Assembly (NCBI GenBank): GCA_039545295.1
Contig: BCIK01000002.1
Span: forward strand, 274,706 to 338,705
DNA length: 64,000 bases
Direction of reading: 5' to 3'
Origin: Udeniomyces pyricola
Lineage: Eukaryota; Basidiomycota; Tremellomycetes; Cystofilobasidiales; Mrakiaceae
Shown here piece after piece: positions 47,589-60,167 of the stretch. The notes below the pieces were generated by a model. It searched no databases and was not told the DNA's origin. It saw only the letters and a list, made by a program, of their open reading frames with translations. Each line of letters begins with the position of its first letter. Position 1 is the stretch's first letter. The position numbers and the translations under genes are program-made.

Positions 47589-48830
47589 TGATCATTCTCG
47601 ATCCTCCTCTTTCTGCTTCCGCCTGCATCCTCTTTCGAAAGGAGAGCGTGCTTCTTACTATCATGTCGAGCTTCATCCATCGATCGTTCGGCGATGGTAT
47701 CAACGTAATAATTTCTTTTTTCCTCTTTCGCTTATGATACAATACACGACGTACAGAACCATCCTATTTCCCTTTCCATAACTCTCTTCCCTCTCTCTCT
47801 CTCTCTCTCGGTCTGGTCCCATCTCTCTCCACTGTCTCGTACGATGTGTCACCTGTCTTGTCTGTTTGAGAGTCCTACCTTGATACAACTTTTTCGCCTG
47901 TAATTAATCTCCCTAAACCCCCTCCCCTCTCTTCCCCCCCCCCCTCCCTTCCCTTTCCCTCCATTTGTTCCTGCAATTTTCTGCGTTGGCTTTTAATATT
48001 CCACCCCCTTCCTCGGCGCTCTAGGCCTTTTCTTGCTTTTTCTTCTTTTTCTTCTACCCAATGCACCCCTGATACTAGCTTCGATGCAAATGCTCGTGTG
48101 GGCCGACGTACGTACGTGGTATTACCGAGACCACGATAATAAAGATAAAAATAAGAAAGGGGGAAAGAAAAAAAGCACAACAACAAAAAAAGAGATGTGA
48201 GAAGAAAGAAGAGAAGAAAAAAGAAAAAAAAGGAAGAGTGCAAAAAAAAAAAAAAGACTGTTTCAACGGTGTGCGTGTTGTAGATCGTTTACGAAAGAGA
48301 TCGGGAAAGGAAAAGGGAACATGTGTGAGGGAGGGGGAGAAGAAAGAAAAGAACAGCAGCGAAGAAGAAAGGAATAAGAAAGAGAAAGAAAAAAAAAAGA
48401 AAAAAAAAAAAGAAAAAAAAAAAAAAGAAAAAAGCTGATCACAGTAGCTAGCTCAGTTGGGNNNNNNNNNNNNNNNNNNNNNNNNNNNNNNNNNNNNNNN
48501 NNNNNNNNNNNNATGAGGGGGGGGAAGGGGAACAAAGGAGACCCAAGGGGGGGGGGGAAGGCCGGGGGGAGGGGGAAGGTTCGAATATAAGACATTTTCA
48601 AAGGAGATTGAAAAAAAAACAAAAAAAAAAACGACAACAATCATAGTCAAGGAGAAGAAAAAAAAAAAAAAAAGGATGGAAATCAATAAGGAGAAACGTG
48701 GTTGTTCGCGATTGGGACGCTCTTACGACCGATCGATGAAGCTCCTCCTTCGCATCCCTCCCCTTCTTTTCGATGATGCACCCCGACTGACTGACTGAGG
48801 TCAGGTCGTCGTCGTTGTCGTTGTCGTCGT
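47589..48830. other. convergent, low-complexity region with assembly gap
   Basis: This is the 3' region of the channel gene (+) and of the Ser/Pro-rich gene (minus). It contains a (CT)n run near 47791-47809, C/T runs to 48060, A/G-rich sequence 48130-48440, the N gap, G runs (48518-48580) and an A run at 48657-48674. No gene is seen. Confidence 0.5.
48462..48512. other. assembly gap, 51 N
   Basis: The bases are unknown. The gap sits between an A-rich tract and a G-rich tract, so it probably reflects low-complexity or hairpin sequence that assembly could not resolve. Confidence 0.99.
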
Positions 48831-50975
48831 CTAGGTCCGCCCCGGCTGTCTCGGAAACGGAAACTCGCCCGGAGCTCTCTGCGTAGTCGTTGTCGCTCGG
48901 TGCGCCGCCGCAGGAACGAGTGGAAGGTTCATGTACGAAGGTGAGAACGACGCAAAGGTAGGGGAGAAGACTGTGGATGGATGATGGGTGGCGAGAAAAG
49001 GGGAGTGAAGGGTCGTGCTATAGCCGGGTTGGTTGGAAGAGGTGGTGGTGTTGGTGGACAGGGTGGGTAGGTAGGAGTCATTAGGGGGGATGAGGGAAGA
49101 AGGACATCCGAGAGATTGGGCTTGTTGCGTCATGACCATCTGACGGAGGGTTCGCACTAGAGCAAGCCAATACAAATGGAAAAAAAACCCCCCCAAAAGT
49201 AAGGATAAAAAAAAGGAAGAGAAAAGTCAGCGTTTCTTGACCAAAGGTTGATGAGAAAATAGAGTAGCCCAGAGATTGGATGAGGCATGATTCAATCGTG
49301 TCAAGGAGTGGAAGGGAGAACCAAAGAAGAAGAAAAAAAAAGAAGGAATGAAAAAGAAAAACAGCCTCAACGTACGCCACTGTTCCTGATCTGTTCCAAT
49401 CTCTCGAGCCGTCGCGAGATGCTGTCGGATCGAGCACTCCGATCCTCCTCCACCTCCTTCGACGACGAACCCCGACTTTGTGGCCAGTCCTGGACTCCGA
49501 CACGATTGGCGCCTCGAGACAGGAGGTAATGGGCAGTGGGCCGAAGATGCCGTTGCTGGCGGACTGATTAACGTGCTACTGGATGGGGATGAACGACAAG
49601 CGGTGGTGGACTGGTCGAGCTGGACGAGACGTTGGAGCGCAGCTTGAAAGGTATCACTGGTCGAGGCGGCGACGGCAGAAGAAGGTTTACGTGCAGACGA
49701 GGTGCAGGAGAGAGAAGGATCATGAAAGGTAGAATGGTGGGTGCCCAGGCGTTTTGATAAGGGATGGATATATGAGGACGAATTCATGAGGGGAAAGCCA
49801 AGAGAGGAGGTGTCTGGGCGTGGAGAGGAATGCTGCTGGAAACCGTGACAAGATTGTGAAACGAGTGACTTCGAGGACTCTGTTAAAGCGGCAGTAGGCC
49901 ACGACGTGGAAGAAGATCGTGAGGATCGTTGTTTGGAGGCGACAGGAGGGACCAGTGATGCTGGATAGGTATGAAAATATTGTTTATGGCTTGTGTCGGT
50001 ATGCTGGATGGACGATGGTATTGAATGGGAAGAAGCGGGCGCGGCACGAGCAAAGTCTGGACTTGGGGCGGTCGGATATGGACAAAAAGTGTCAGATAAG
50101 GGCTGCTGATGGGCCATTTTTGAGGAGTCGGTTGAATCGATGCTGGGTTGGTAAGGAGGCGTGGTGACATAAGGCGGTGGAGATGAAAAGGAAAACGCAG
50201 ATGGGAAGGCCGAGGAGCCAGCCTGGGCATCGTCGTCCTTGGTACGAGGCGTAAGGAAATCGGCGCAAGTCCTCCCAGACGGTGATGAGAGACAAGGAGA
50301 ACGTTGTGTTGACTGCTGACATGGTATCGACTGCTGACACGTCGACGGGGGCCGAGGATTCGATAGGAGCAGAGACGGGGATAGTGAATTAGAATGATGG
50401 TGAATAGGATTCAACTTCGGCGAGCTCGCCGAGGTGGCGACCGGCTTAGCGCGTTCGGGCACCTGCAGAGGTGAAGAAGGCTGAGAGGGCATGTCCATCG
50501 TCCGTTGGCTCCTGCTGTGGCAGCCATGGTGGCTGCTGCTACTTGTGCTGCTCGGCTGAGAATGGTGTTCTAGTGGATTGCACTTGGGGTCAACCTCGTT
50601 GGATCCGCTGAGAGACCTGACCAGAGACGTCGACGAGCCAAGGGGTGAAGCTGAAGTCGGCGAGTGGCGCCATGATGGGTGATCGTCGTCGGGCTCTGGA
50701 TCGAGTCTTCGTCTCTTCCTGGGTTGTGGGCTGACAAACTGTGGTGGGTGGGATTCGAGAGACATGTGCGCGAGTGATGGAGTAGGATGGAAGCCCTCTG
50801 GACGGGTTGAAGCTGAAGGACGACGGGGGTGTTTGGAGTGAAGGAAAGGGGACGACAGTGGTGGCGACGCCGGCTGGGCTGGCTTGGCTGGCTGAGGCCG
50901 CGGGCGACCCACGACAGGACGATGGGTTTGTCCATTATGATGACTACGGATCCTTGCCTCCGGCTTTATTAACAC
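48831..50975 (-). CDS. Ser/Pro-rich putative nuclear protein, family unknown
   Basis: Exons 50975-49376 and 49156-48831 give 641 aa; the GTACGT donor and TAG acceptor join in phase (EQW to LRTLRQM). Ser, Pro, Thr and His dominate. PRKRRRLDPEPDDD near residue 80 is a classical basic nuclear localisation signal followed by an acidic patch. Most of the rest is probably disordered with many SP/TP sites for proline-directed kinases. The only part that looks ordered spans the splice: SECSIRQHLATAREIGTDQE followed by QWLRTLRQMVMTQQAQ, a likely amphipathic helix or short coiled coil. An alternative start at 50765 (MSLESHPPQF) would shorten the N-terminus. I would guess a transcriptional co-regulator, but no family is recognised. 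Confidence 0.72.
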
Positions 50976-51389
50976 CGACGCTCGGCCAGCCTTCGGCCCG
51001 ACTCAACCGGCCAGGCGCCAGACCGCTTCATCACGTAAGCAGCGCATGTTACATATCAACTCTAGTATGCCCTATGCTCTCGCTGATCCTCATATTCATC
51101 CATCTTGCGTCAGCAGCAGCATCCACTAAAGCATCAACATCTCATCCACATCCAAGGCAATATACATAGTGACAGAAAAAGACCAAAAGAATGGCATACC
51201 GTACAACTGCTCCAATCTGCCCAGCGTCCAGCTCTCTCGGCCTTCTCCATTCGCAGGCGCCTCACCGGCCTCACCACGCGCCACTATAACCCTTCTCTCT
51301 CTTGTCGGCTATCAGCGAGCTTCAACGTACTTCAACACTCATCAAGTATTCACCACAAGATTATGCATGTCGGCGCGCGCGGGTGCCGG
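50976..51389. other. intergenic, no gene seen
   Basis: This is the upstream region of the Ser/Pro-rich gene and the 3' end of catalase, both minus. I see nothing more in it. Confidence 0.4.
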
Positions 51390-54300
51390 TTACTTGGCCA
51401 TCGCAAATTGACCGCCGATGGGCATGCCCATGAATGACGATCCCGTGTCGGCGAGATGGAAGTCAGGATTGAGTCCGACCTTGAGTAAACACATGCAGCA
51501 GCGAAGATGGGAGGAGGAAGAGGAGAGGGAATCGAAGAAATCGTCCAGTCAGCAAGCCTTCAAGAATAAATCGAGTAGAGTTGACGGGTGCTACGTACGA
51601 GATGGGCTGTCTTGGACTTTTCAGCGACCTCTTCCATGGTGTAGCCCGTCTTGGCATCGTCTGGGACGAGGGCGTGCACGCCTTGAGCGTACTCTGGAGC
51701 AATGGCGTAGAGCCTAAGTAATAATGATCATAAAAACAAGATGAATAACGGATGCAGCTCTGAAGTAGGAAAGTGATCAAATCTGTACTGCAGGAAAATC
51801 GGCAGCCATAAAACACAATGTTCTTCACTCACTGTATAAGATAGTTCTTCTGTACGATCCCATCGGCGTGCTTGAGCAATCTTGCCGTATTACTGTGAAG
51901 ATGCTGTCTCTGGGTGTCTGACATGACTCGCTTGTAGAGTTCCCGGACCTGATCATATTCGGACGGCTTGCCTTGCTGGCGGTAGTGACCTTTGCGGGAG
52001 ATGACGTTGGACCCGACCTGCATCGGCGTCTCGGCGTACTGGGAACCTCCAAAGCCGGGCGTGCCCTCGGTGGTCGGGGCAGTCGATTGATACGAGTTGG
52101 GGAACTAAGAAGAAGAAGTGAACACATGAACGAATGATGCGAAGAGGTCAGAATGTGCTCTTTTGGGAAGCTGTACCGTCCGTTGCGAAGAAAGCAGAAG
52201 CAGAGACTGTGCGTACGTAGTAGGGCTTGCCACCGGTGTTTGCATCGGTTCGCATGTTGCCGTTGTAGTTATCGGGCGAGACAAACTTGGCCATGAAGGG
52301 ACAGTTGACGGGGATCTGATGAATGTTGGCCGACCCAAGACGATGATACTGAGCGTCTCGATAGCTAGAAAAATATTGTTTGAAGGTTTTGTGAATCCAG
52401 CTTTAGTCAAAAGACACGAACGGCCTACACTCAGGCCAGCCATCCCGAAGATAAGAGCCCAGGGCTTTATGTGACGTACAAGAACATACGCCACTGCAAG
52501 AGAGTGTCGGGGCTCGCCTCCACTCCAGGTACCAACGAGCCAGGAGAAAAGGCCGACTGTTCAACATCCCGGTGATAATCTTCGGGGTTTCTAAGGAGTT
52601 AAATTTAAACGTGTCGCATCGAAGCAGTCAATTATTCAATGTTTGGTTGGGATTGTGTCAAGAGAGCACAGCCGGCCGATATTCCATTGGCCTTATTGAT
52701 GTATACGCGGATCGACAAATGATGTGTTGATCGATTGTGCCGAGTGTACTGCTTACCTGTTCAGAACCAGCTCGCCAACTTCGTGCATCGGGAACTGATC
52801 TCGCGGCCAAACCTTGGTGACGTCGAACGGGTCGAACGCTAAATCGTCCGAGGCAGCTTCCTCGGGAGCCATGACTTGAATGAAGAGTTTCCATCGCGCA
52901 TCGCCCCCCTTGTCGATGTGCTCGAAGAGGTCTCGCTTGGCAAAGTCGGGGTCCTCCCCGCACTTGATGAGGCTCTCGTCGTGAGTGAATTGCTCGACGC
53001 CCTGCTCGGAAAGCCAGTGATACTAAGAGGAGGAGAAGAGAATAAACGAAGCAAAATTAATGAGACGTCATGTAAAACGGGATGAGTAAGAGTCAAAAGT
53101 ATATCCGCATAGGCATACGGCTTGACCGAACGTTGGCGAAGGACGTGTTTAACCCCTACGATATCGATATCAGATACAAAGCCGAACTGACCTTGATAAA
53201 GACGCCCTCCCTCGAAGCATTCACCCACTTGAAGGTGTGAGCTCCAAAGCCAGACATCTTTCGCCACCCGACTGGAGTTCCATAGTCGGAGAACAGCATG
53301 AGTCCCGCATGGTTTGACTCGGGTACCTGACTCAAGAAATCGAACCAGGCGTTGTAGGAGAGCAAGTTCGACTTGGGATCTCGTTGCTGGGACCGGATGT
53401 TGTCGGGCCCTTGCATCGGATCTCGTACGAAGAAGACGGGCCAGGAGAGTCCAACGAGATCGTAGTTGCCGCTGTTTGAGATGAATCGTAAGATGGAAAT
53501 GAAAGGGGTGAGGGGGGGGGGGGAGCAAGAACGTGCATGAAGTCAACGAAGCGATAGATGTCAGCATTCAGCATATTCGTTCAAGCCTCATCGAAAGGAA
53601 ATCAATCGTCCTGGTAGCGGCAAAGGTCATCTCGTGAGGAATTGGTGGCTCGAAGAACACACGACTCAGGCAAGGTAGACTGACTCTTCAGTGTAGAATT
53701 TGACGGCGAACCCACGCGGGTTTCTAGCACTGTCAGGAAACTCTTTGCCGTAGGTGACGGTCGAGAAGCGGGTGAAGCATGGGGTGACGGCGCCCATTTG
53801 GAAGAGCTTGGCCTTAGTGAGGTGTGAGACATCATGGGTAGTCGTAAAGGTGCCAAAGGCGGCAGATCCGGCCGGATGGACGATTCGCTCGAGAGCTGAG
53901 AGAGATAGTTGGGACGGAAAAGATCGAAATGCGGCTTGGTTAACAAGTAATCCCTAAGTAATTGAAGGATCACTGATAATTTATATAGGCGAATTGCGAT
54001 CCAATGAACGCTTTCCTAGTGACTTACTCTTCATTCGATCAAACGCCTGTTGCTTCTCGAGCAAGATGGAATCGCCCTGGTAAGGGATCCCACCAATATT
54101 GAGAGAGTGACTTAGATGAGAAAACAAGATGAAAAAGAGATGCAGATCGATGATTAGCGTCGTTGAAATGTACATGTTCAATCGGTCTCCTATAGATATC
54201 CATAGACAAGCATTGACCGCTTACCCGGGATCGGGAATGACCTGGCCCGTGTTCATGGTGTAGTAAGGGGAGTCGTCTTTGGCATCGGCCTTTTGTGTGA

Positions 54301-54704
54301 GACCTGGTGAATTCATCGATGGGATTGCATATCATGGACAGTGAAGAAAGCCCGCACAATCAGTAATGGCAGACCATGCGATATATATATGTGGATAGTC
54401 CGGGAAGTATGTGATCGTGCCGATGGTGGAGCCGGATAAAGCTGGAGATGATGCCGGCGTCCCAATGGAAGTTATGTGAGGGATCGAAGATCGGCTGCAT
54501 GCGTAAAGGGGTCGACAGGACGGCAACTATGTAGATTGCTCATGATGGATGAATGATAGGTTGGTTCTTGATGAACTCACCAGCGATCCGAGCAGCAGTC
54601 ATGGCTGGGCCATCATTGAGACCTTGAAACGCTTGAGATCGCTGAGCGATGCGAGGATCGACTCCGGGGATGTTGGTCAGGACGGATTGAACAAAGGAGG
54701 CCAT
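51390..54704 (-). CDS. haem catalase (monofunctional), with unusual distal-pocket residues
   Basis: This enzyme removes H2O2 and is a small-subunit-type catalase of about 500 aa in several exons. It starts [20 protein letters not shown]. Visible: the catalytic His in [18 protein letters not shown]; the [14 protein letters not shown] segment; the haem-side motif [66 protein letters not shown]; and, after a splice, [11 protein letters not shown], whose Tyr is the proximal haem ligand. The end is [13 protein letters not shown], with no SKL-type peroxisomal signal. Human catalase has Asn148-Asn149 in VGNNTP; here the aligned residues are Leu-Ser (53444-53449). The FPSFIHSQKR region is also changed to [13 protein letters not shown]. 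Haem binding looks intact, but activity is less certain. A TATA-like run lies about 95 nt upstream. Confidence 0.92.
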
Positions 54705-55371
54705 TGCTGGAGAATGTTGTGATGATTGGATAATGTGAAGATGATGGTTGGCTGAATGAGTTTACGAAAGTGGGAGGGCATATCGGGGTATATATACATA
54801 TATATATATGGGTGGAAATGGGGCGGTGATGGAGCAGATGGGTTGGACTGGTGACGTTTGATGGAGCGAGAGAAGAAAAGCTAGAAAGAAAGACATGGCG
54901 AAATAGGAGATCCGGCTTCTAATCAAAGATTGCTGGCCCAAGCTGGCCGATCGATAGAGCAGCACCGAGATCGTTGCCAATTAAATTGGACATGACGCGT
55001 GTATATGCGTACTGTGTGTGGGTTGTGATGGGTTGGATGGTCGATGGTGAGGCCGCTGAGTGAGGGCGGGATGATGAGCATAATATGAGTAACGCTGGTT
55101 GATGATGGGTGGATGACGACGTACGATGATGTACAGGACGTATCATGTATGTGCAGCATGCAGTGTCGGCATATTCTCACTAAACGTCTAGATCTGAGCA
55201 GGCCCAGCAAAAAAGCATAGAGCCAGCAGATGGAGTGAGTGGTCCAGTCCTGTCGTTTGGTTGAAGGTTCCATGATCCTCCTTCGCCTTCCAACGCTTCC
55301 CACTCCACCTCGCCACCATCCATCCATCCATCCACCCGTCCCATCCACCAACCCACCAACCCATCCCACCC
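54705..55371. promoter_or_regulatory. divergent promoter region, catalase / Gbp2-like gene
   Basis: No gene is seen. TATATACATATATATATAT at 54790-54808 lies about 90-105 nt before the catalase start and could act as its TATA element. On the other side, CCATCCATCCATCC and related CCCAC/CCATC repeats (55315-55371) form the immediate leader of the Gbp2-like gene. Confidence 0.45.
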
Positions 55372-58300
55372 ATGTCTGACCGATCCCCCCTTCCCAGATC
55401 CCGCGACCACGACAGGTCCCCCCCTCCCTCCAACAGAAGGGATGGCTCCCGCGACCGCTCAAGGTCGCGCTCTCGAGATCGCGACGACCGTAAGCTTTCG
55501 TTCTCTACCCGCTCTCGCCCATCGGATTCGTCTCAACTCTTTGGTTGGCCACACAACTCATCTAGTCCTCGCGTGTCCTTTCAACGTTGTCCGCCATCAG
55601 GATCTCACAGGCGGGACCACCACGATGATAGGGGAGACCGACGAGATGAGGTACGCATGGTCGCTTCTAACCCTTTCGATGTCCCTATCCGGTCGCGTGT
55701 GTACTGGTGACGACTCGACGGAGTGGCTTTGTTTCGAGCCGGACTCGGTCGCACTGGGCATTCTCATCCGAGGGACAACAGTTAGGTTTGGACAAGAAGC
55801 AAGGAGGTCCGACCCTCTCAGCTTACGGTTGGTCCCTAGGCAGGGTCCACCGACGAAAAGGACAAGGCACTCGACGCGTTTCGCGCTCTTTTCGCCCAAA
55901 GTCTGGGCAAGCCTTGGTTAAACATGACCGACCGTCGGACAAGGAATGGACTGCTCTGTTGCGCAGCGGCGGTAGGCGAACGGAGGTCAAGGCGTATTGC
56001 CGGCGTGGGTGAGGTGGGAGAGATGAGGTCCGGCCAGTCGAACATGGACCTCGACGGTCATGGGCACGGATCAGGTGAAGAAGCGGGGAAGGGTGAAAGA
56101 ACAACGCCTGGTCTCCCTTCCCTTTCTCCCATCTCACCCGCCATCATCCTCACCTTCCATCCACCCCTCACCCTGTCCCAAGTCCTCACACCTACTTCTC
56201 TGGCTCATTTCATCTTGACACCCTCGTCCACAACTCACCTCGTGCCCTTTCCTCTCATTACTCTTACCAGCGATCCTCTCGCCGACGCTCGCGATCTAGG
56301 TCTCGTTCTCGCTCTCCTCGAAGGTCCCACGGCACTACCAGTACCAGTCACAGGCACCGAGTAAGTCTAAGCCCACCGAACAGTGGCTTCGATTTGTCGT
56401 CCCTCTTAAATCAGTAGGCATCCACCGTCACTTACTCACACATTCACCCTTTTATCCTTTCTCGCCTTTCTGATCACCTTAGGACAATTCCATGCCTCCC
56501 AGCCACCCCCCTCATTCTGCCCCCGCTGCCGCTCCGGTCATTCCTCGATCAGTCGGAGGCCCATTCAATGCTCCGGCAGAGGAGGCCGCCGCTCACGCTC
56601 AGACATCGCAGAAGGAGAACAGGGTTTATGTCGGGAACTTGAGCTACGAGGTCCGATACAAAGACCTCGAAAAGTTTATGACGGATGGTGCGTTTCTTGG
56701 GTTTGGGTTTGGATTGCTGGACATGGCATGGCGGCTGGCCTAAAGACCAGGGCGGAGCGGCCGGAAAGAGGTTGCAATGGCTGGCGCGTCAGATATGGTC
56801 TCTGGTCTCTGACGGGTCGGGCTCCTGTCGCGAACGTCGGCCATCGCTCCACTCTCAAACGACGCACGGCTCCAATTCCGGCGAATCCGTCGTGGCCAAC
56901 TACCACCGTGAAAGCAGGCGGCGGTTGAGAAGGAGAAGGGACTGCGGGGCTGACTGGGTTGGACTCTTTTGGTTTGGTTTGGTTTGGTTTGGTTTGATTT
57001 GGGTTGGATTGAACTACCGGTCGCGATGCATCGGTTGTTGGAATGTTCCCTGGTCGAAACCCCATCTCTCTTCATGTGATCTTCAACCTACATCTTAACC
57101 CCCCTCCCAAACAATCGCCTTCAATCGTTCGCAACTCGTCCCTCATATCCGGTCACTGTCACCTTACTACCTCAGCTGGACTCAGCGTCGCGTTCACCGA
57201 GATTCTCATCACACCCAACGGCATGTCCAAAGGCTGCGGGTGAGTCGAATTCATTACCATCTTTTGTCCTGAGTGCTAAGCATTTCATCGAAAGCTCATC
57301 CATTCTTGCTTCCGGCACACAGTATCGTCGAACTCGCGTCCAAGGAGGACGCTGTTCGAGCAATCACTGAAATCACCGACAAGACCCTATTGGGTCGACC
57401 AATCTTCATTCGAGAGGTACGCTATCATCTTCTTTTCTGCTGATCTCGATGGATTCCTTGCCTCATCGCTGATCTGTCTGTATCATCCGCACCCAGGACC
57501 GAGAAGCCGAGGCTCGGTTCGGCGCTCCCCCGTCCGCGGGACGAGGTGGCTTTGGTGGTATGGGAGGTTTCCCTGGCCACATGGCTGGGGGCTTTGGAGG
57601 CGGAGGAGGATTTGCTCAGAATCAGGGCCGACAGCTCTACATTGGCAACGTGAGCTCTTTGCTCTATCTTCTCATTGCTTACTACTCTTGGTTGGCCATC
57701 GTAAGACACCAACTCTAATCAACTGATCCACTGTTCCTTTTGTGCCCTTGTTCTCTCCCTGTCACCAGCTGCCTTACCAAGCAACTTGGCAAGACCTCAA
57801 AGACCTTTTCCGACCTGCTGGTGCCATTATCCGAGCTGACGTTGCCATGGGCCCTGACGGACGACCCAAGGGAAGCGGAACTGTCGTCTACGAGACAGTC
57901 CAGGACGCTCAAAATGCTATCGGTACGCCTCTCTCCCTTTTTTCCGGCTCATGCATGTATGAAAACCGCTGTTTAACCTTTATGTCGATGCCTATGTCCC
58001 TTCTATGTCTCCTTGTCGCCGTGTTTCTCTTCTCATGTTGTTGCTCCTCTAACAAACATTTAGCTCAATTCAACGGCTTTGACTGGTTCGGTCGACGCAT
58101 CGAGGTTCGCGAGGATCGTTTCGTCGCGCGTCCAGGAGGCTTTGGTGGCTACCGAGGCGGTTTCATGGGTGCCGCTCGAGGTGGATTTGCTCCCCGGGGC
58201 GCCTTCATGGGTGGACGAGGTGGCTTCATGGGTGGACGAGGTGGCTTTGGAGGTGGGATGGGAGGGTACATGGGTGGTGCGCCTGACATGAGCATGATGG

Positions 58301-58935
58301 GAGGTGCCAGGGCACAATTCCCCGTGGATCCTTACGCAGCCGAATACGGGCACGCGGGATCGGTTGCTGGTCATGGTGGTTATGGTGGAGGTGCCTACGG
58401 AGGCGCGATCGTTCCAGAGTCCAAACAGATTATGGTCGGAAACGTAAGTAGAAATCGAACCCGAAATGCTCTAAGGAAACACATGGGCCTCTGTCTCATC
58501 TACTCGCAAGACCTCGCCACCCCCCTCCCCCTTTTTGTGTCCCCACTTTCGGCTTTCCTTCTCTGACTTTTTATCATCTTGCCCGTTCCACGCGTATGGG
58601 GTTGCCTTTTGTCTTACCCTCTGCTTTTTTTTTCGCTCCTCTTTTCTTTTACCTCGTACTAGCTCCCCTGGTCGACCTCAAACGAAGATCTCGTGGAACT
58701 GTTCGAGACGACGGGCGAAGTCGTGGCGGCCGAGATTCTGTTTGACGCCATGACGGGTCGATCGCGAGGGTCGGGCATCGTCGAGTTCACCGCCGTTGAC
58801 CAATCGACGACGGCCATCGCCAAGTTCACCGGTTACGTCTACGGCGGCAGGCCGCTAGACGTCCGGTACAACGTCCGGTTCCATAAGTTTTCCGAGTCGG
58901 CCGCTAGGGCCGGCGGGGGTGGAGGGCAGGCTTAA
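55372..58935 (+). CDS. Gbp2/Hrb1-like SR protein with three RRMs
   Basis: This mRNA-binding protein is of the type that couples TREX/THO transcription to export and quality control. Exons 55372-55489, 55601-55650, 56271-56360, 56483-56687, 57176-57239, 57323-57416, 57497-57649, 57769-57922, 58064-58443 and 58663-58935 give 526 aa. The first three exons encode an Arg/Ser/Asp-rich SR region (SRDRSRSRSRD, SRRRSRSRSRSRSP). RRM1 begins NRVYVGNLSYEVRYKDLEKF and runs to GRPIFIRED. RRM2 is QLYIGNLPYQATWQDLKDLF to RIEVREDR. A Gly/Arg/Phe/Met-rich linker (GGFMGGRGGFMGGRGG) precedes RRM3 (QIMVGNLPWSTSNEDLVELF). Three RRMs with this spacing and an SR N-terminus match yeast Gbp2/Hrb1. The introns after exons 2 and 4 are much longer (620 and 488 nt) than the rest of the gene's introns. 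Confidence 0.92.
56968..57001 (+). repeat. (GGTTT)n pentanucleotide repeat in intron
   Basis: About six tandem TTTGG units lie within intron 4 of the Gbp2-like gene. T/G-rich repeats could be bound by its own product, but that is speculation. Confidence 0.7.
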
Positions 58936-60167
58936 AAAAAAAACACACAAGAGAACACGAGTTAGAAAATAACAACAGCAACGAATGAAAGTTAAAAATG
59001 AAACAAAGGAGCTGAAGCTTGGAAAGCTTGTGGGGGTTTCTTCCTTCTTTTTTTTCGTTCTTTCTTTTCTCTCTTCTTTTTTTTCTCTCTTCTTTTTTTT
59101 CTTCCTCCTTCCCCTCCTATTTTCTTGGTGTCTTGTACATTTGTGCTTTTCTTGCTTCTCTTCTCTCTCTCCCTAGCTAGTCTCCTTCCCCACCTTCACC
59201 TCCCCCTCCTCCCTATACGTTAGCAACCCTTTCGTCTTCCTCCCTCCTTCCGGCGGATCGGGCACCAACATCTTCGACTTGACTTTCCTTTTTCTAGTAC
59301 TATTCTCTCGATCTATCATCATATTCTCCTTTCGTGGCGCGCACGTATAAGTACGTGCAGGGTGATCTCATTGTACGGCCATCCCGTACGTCATCCTTCA
59401 CAGACGAGCATGATCGTCGTCGATGATGGTCATGATCGATCATTCAAAGCAATCCGTACTTGATAGTTGCAGTCGGAGTGTGCCCGAGTCATCTTACTCA
59501 CTCAGTGGGCGGAGAAAATGACAGCTACGTATATTTATACCTTTCGACTCAAACCGTGAACATGTACATGCATGCATAGACGTGAGTGCTAGACCTCAGA
59601 CCGGCACATGATCGTCGATCGATTCCGGCCGTGCGTGGACTGTGCACGAGGTCTCCGAGTGATCATGGGTCGATAAAGAAAGTATGATTGAGCATCATCC
59701 TCGAATACAAGATACGTCAAACAGGAGGAAGAACAGGGAAAGGAACAAACAGGAAAAAAAAAATAGGAAGAAGAAAAGGGAGAACGATCGAAAACGAAAA
59801 TTAAATCAGTGCAGGACGCAAGAGCTGTTGGAAGAAATCAAGGGAGCAAGGTGAGAAAAAAACTGGAGACGAAAAGAGGAAGTACCAGGCAAAACAGAAA
59901 CAAACATCCCGGAGGAGGGCGAGCTAAGGGGGAACAGGAAGACGACTGAGACATGAGCTATGAAAGAAGCTTGATTAGAGGCGAAAAAAAAAGAGGCAGA
60001 AAACGAAAAAAAAAAGAGAAGAAAAAAAAAAACCATCACAGCTAAGACGATCAAAAAGACACGAGACCAAAAAAAGGGGTAGTACGTAACACCCCAGAAA
60101 ACACGATTCTCCACGAGCAAAGTCTAAGCTGCGTGCTCCCTGGGTGGGTTTTTTTTTGTTCCTTCTT
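58936..60167. other. convergent intergenic region
   Basis: T/C-rich 3' sequence of the Gbp2-like gene (to about 59300) is followed by palindrome-rich sequence (59330-59680, many GATC/CATG/ACGT) and then A/G-rich sequence towards the end of the Dal5-like gene. No gene is seen. Confidence 0.5.

Noticed and set aside
54340..54530. Possible extra catalase exon (minus, [20 protein letters not shown])
   Set aside because: It does not match catalase at this position and can be removed as intron between the first exon and the GLTQKADAK segment.
58440..58470. tRNA-like T-arm text (GGGTTCGATTTC on the minus strand)
   Set aside because: It has no matching 5-bp T stem, no acceptor stem and no anticodon arm; it is intron sequence of the Gbp2-like gene.
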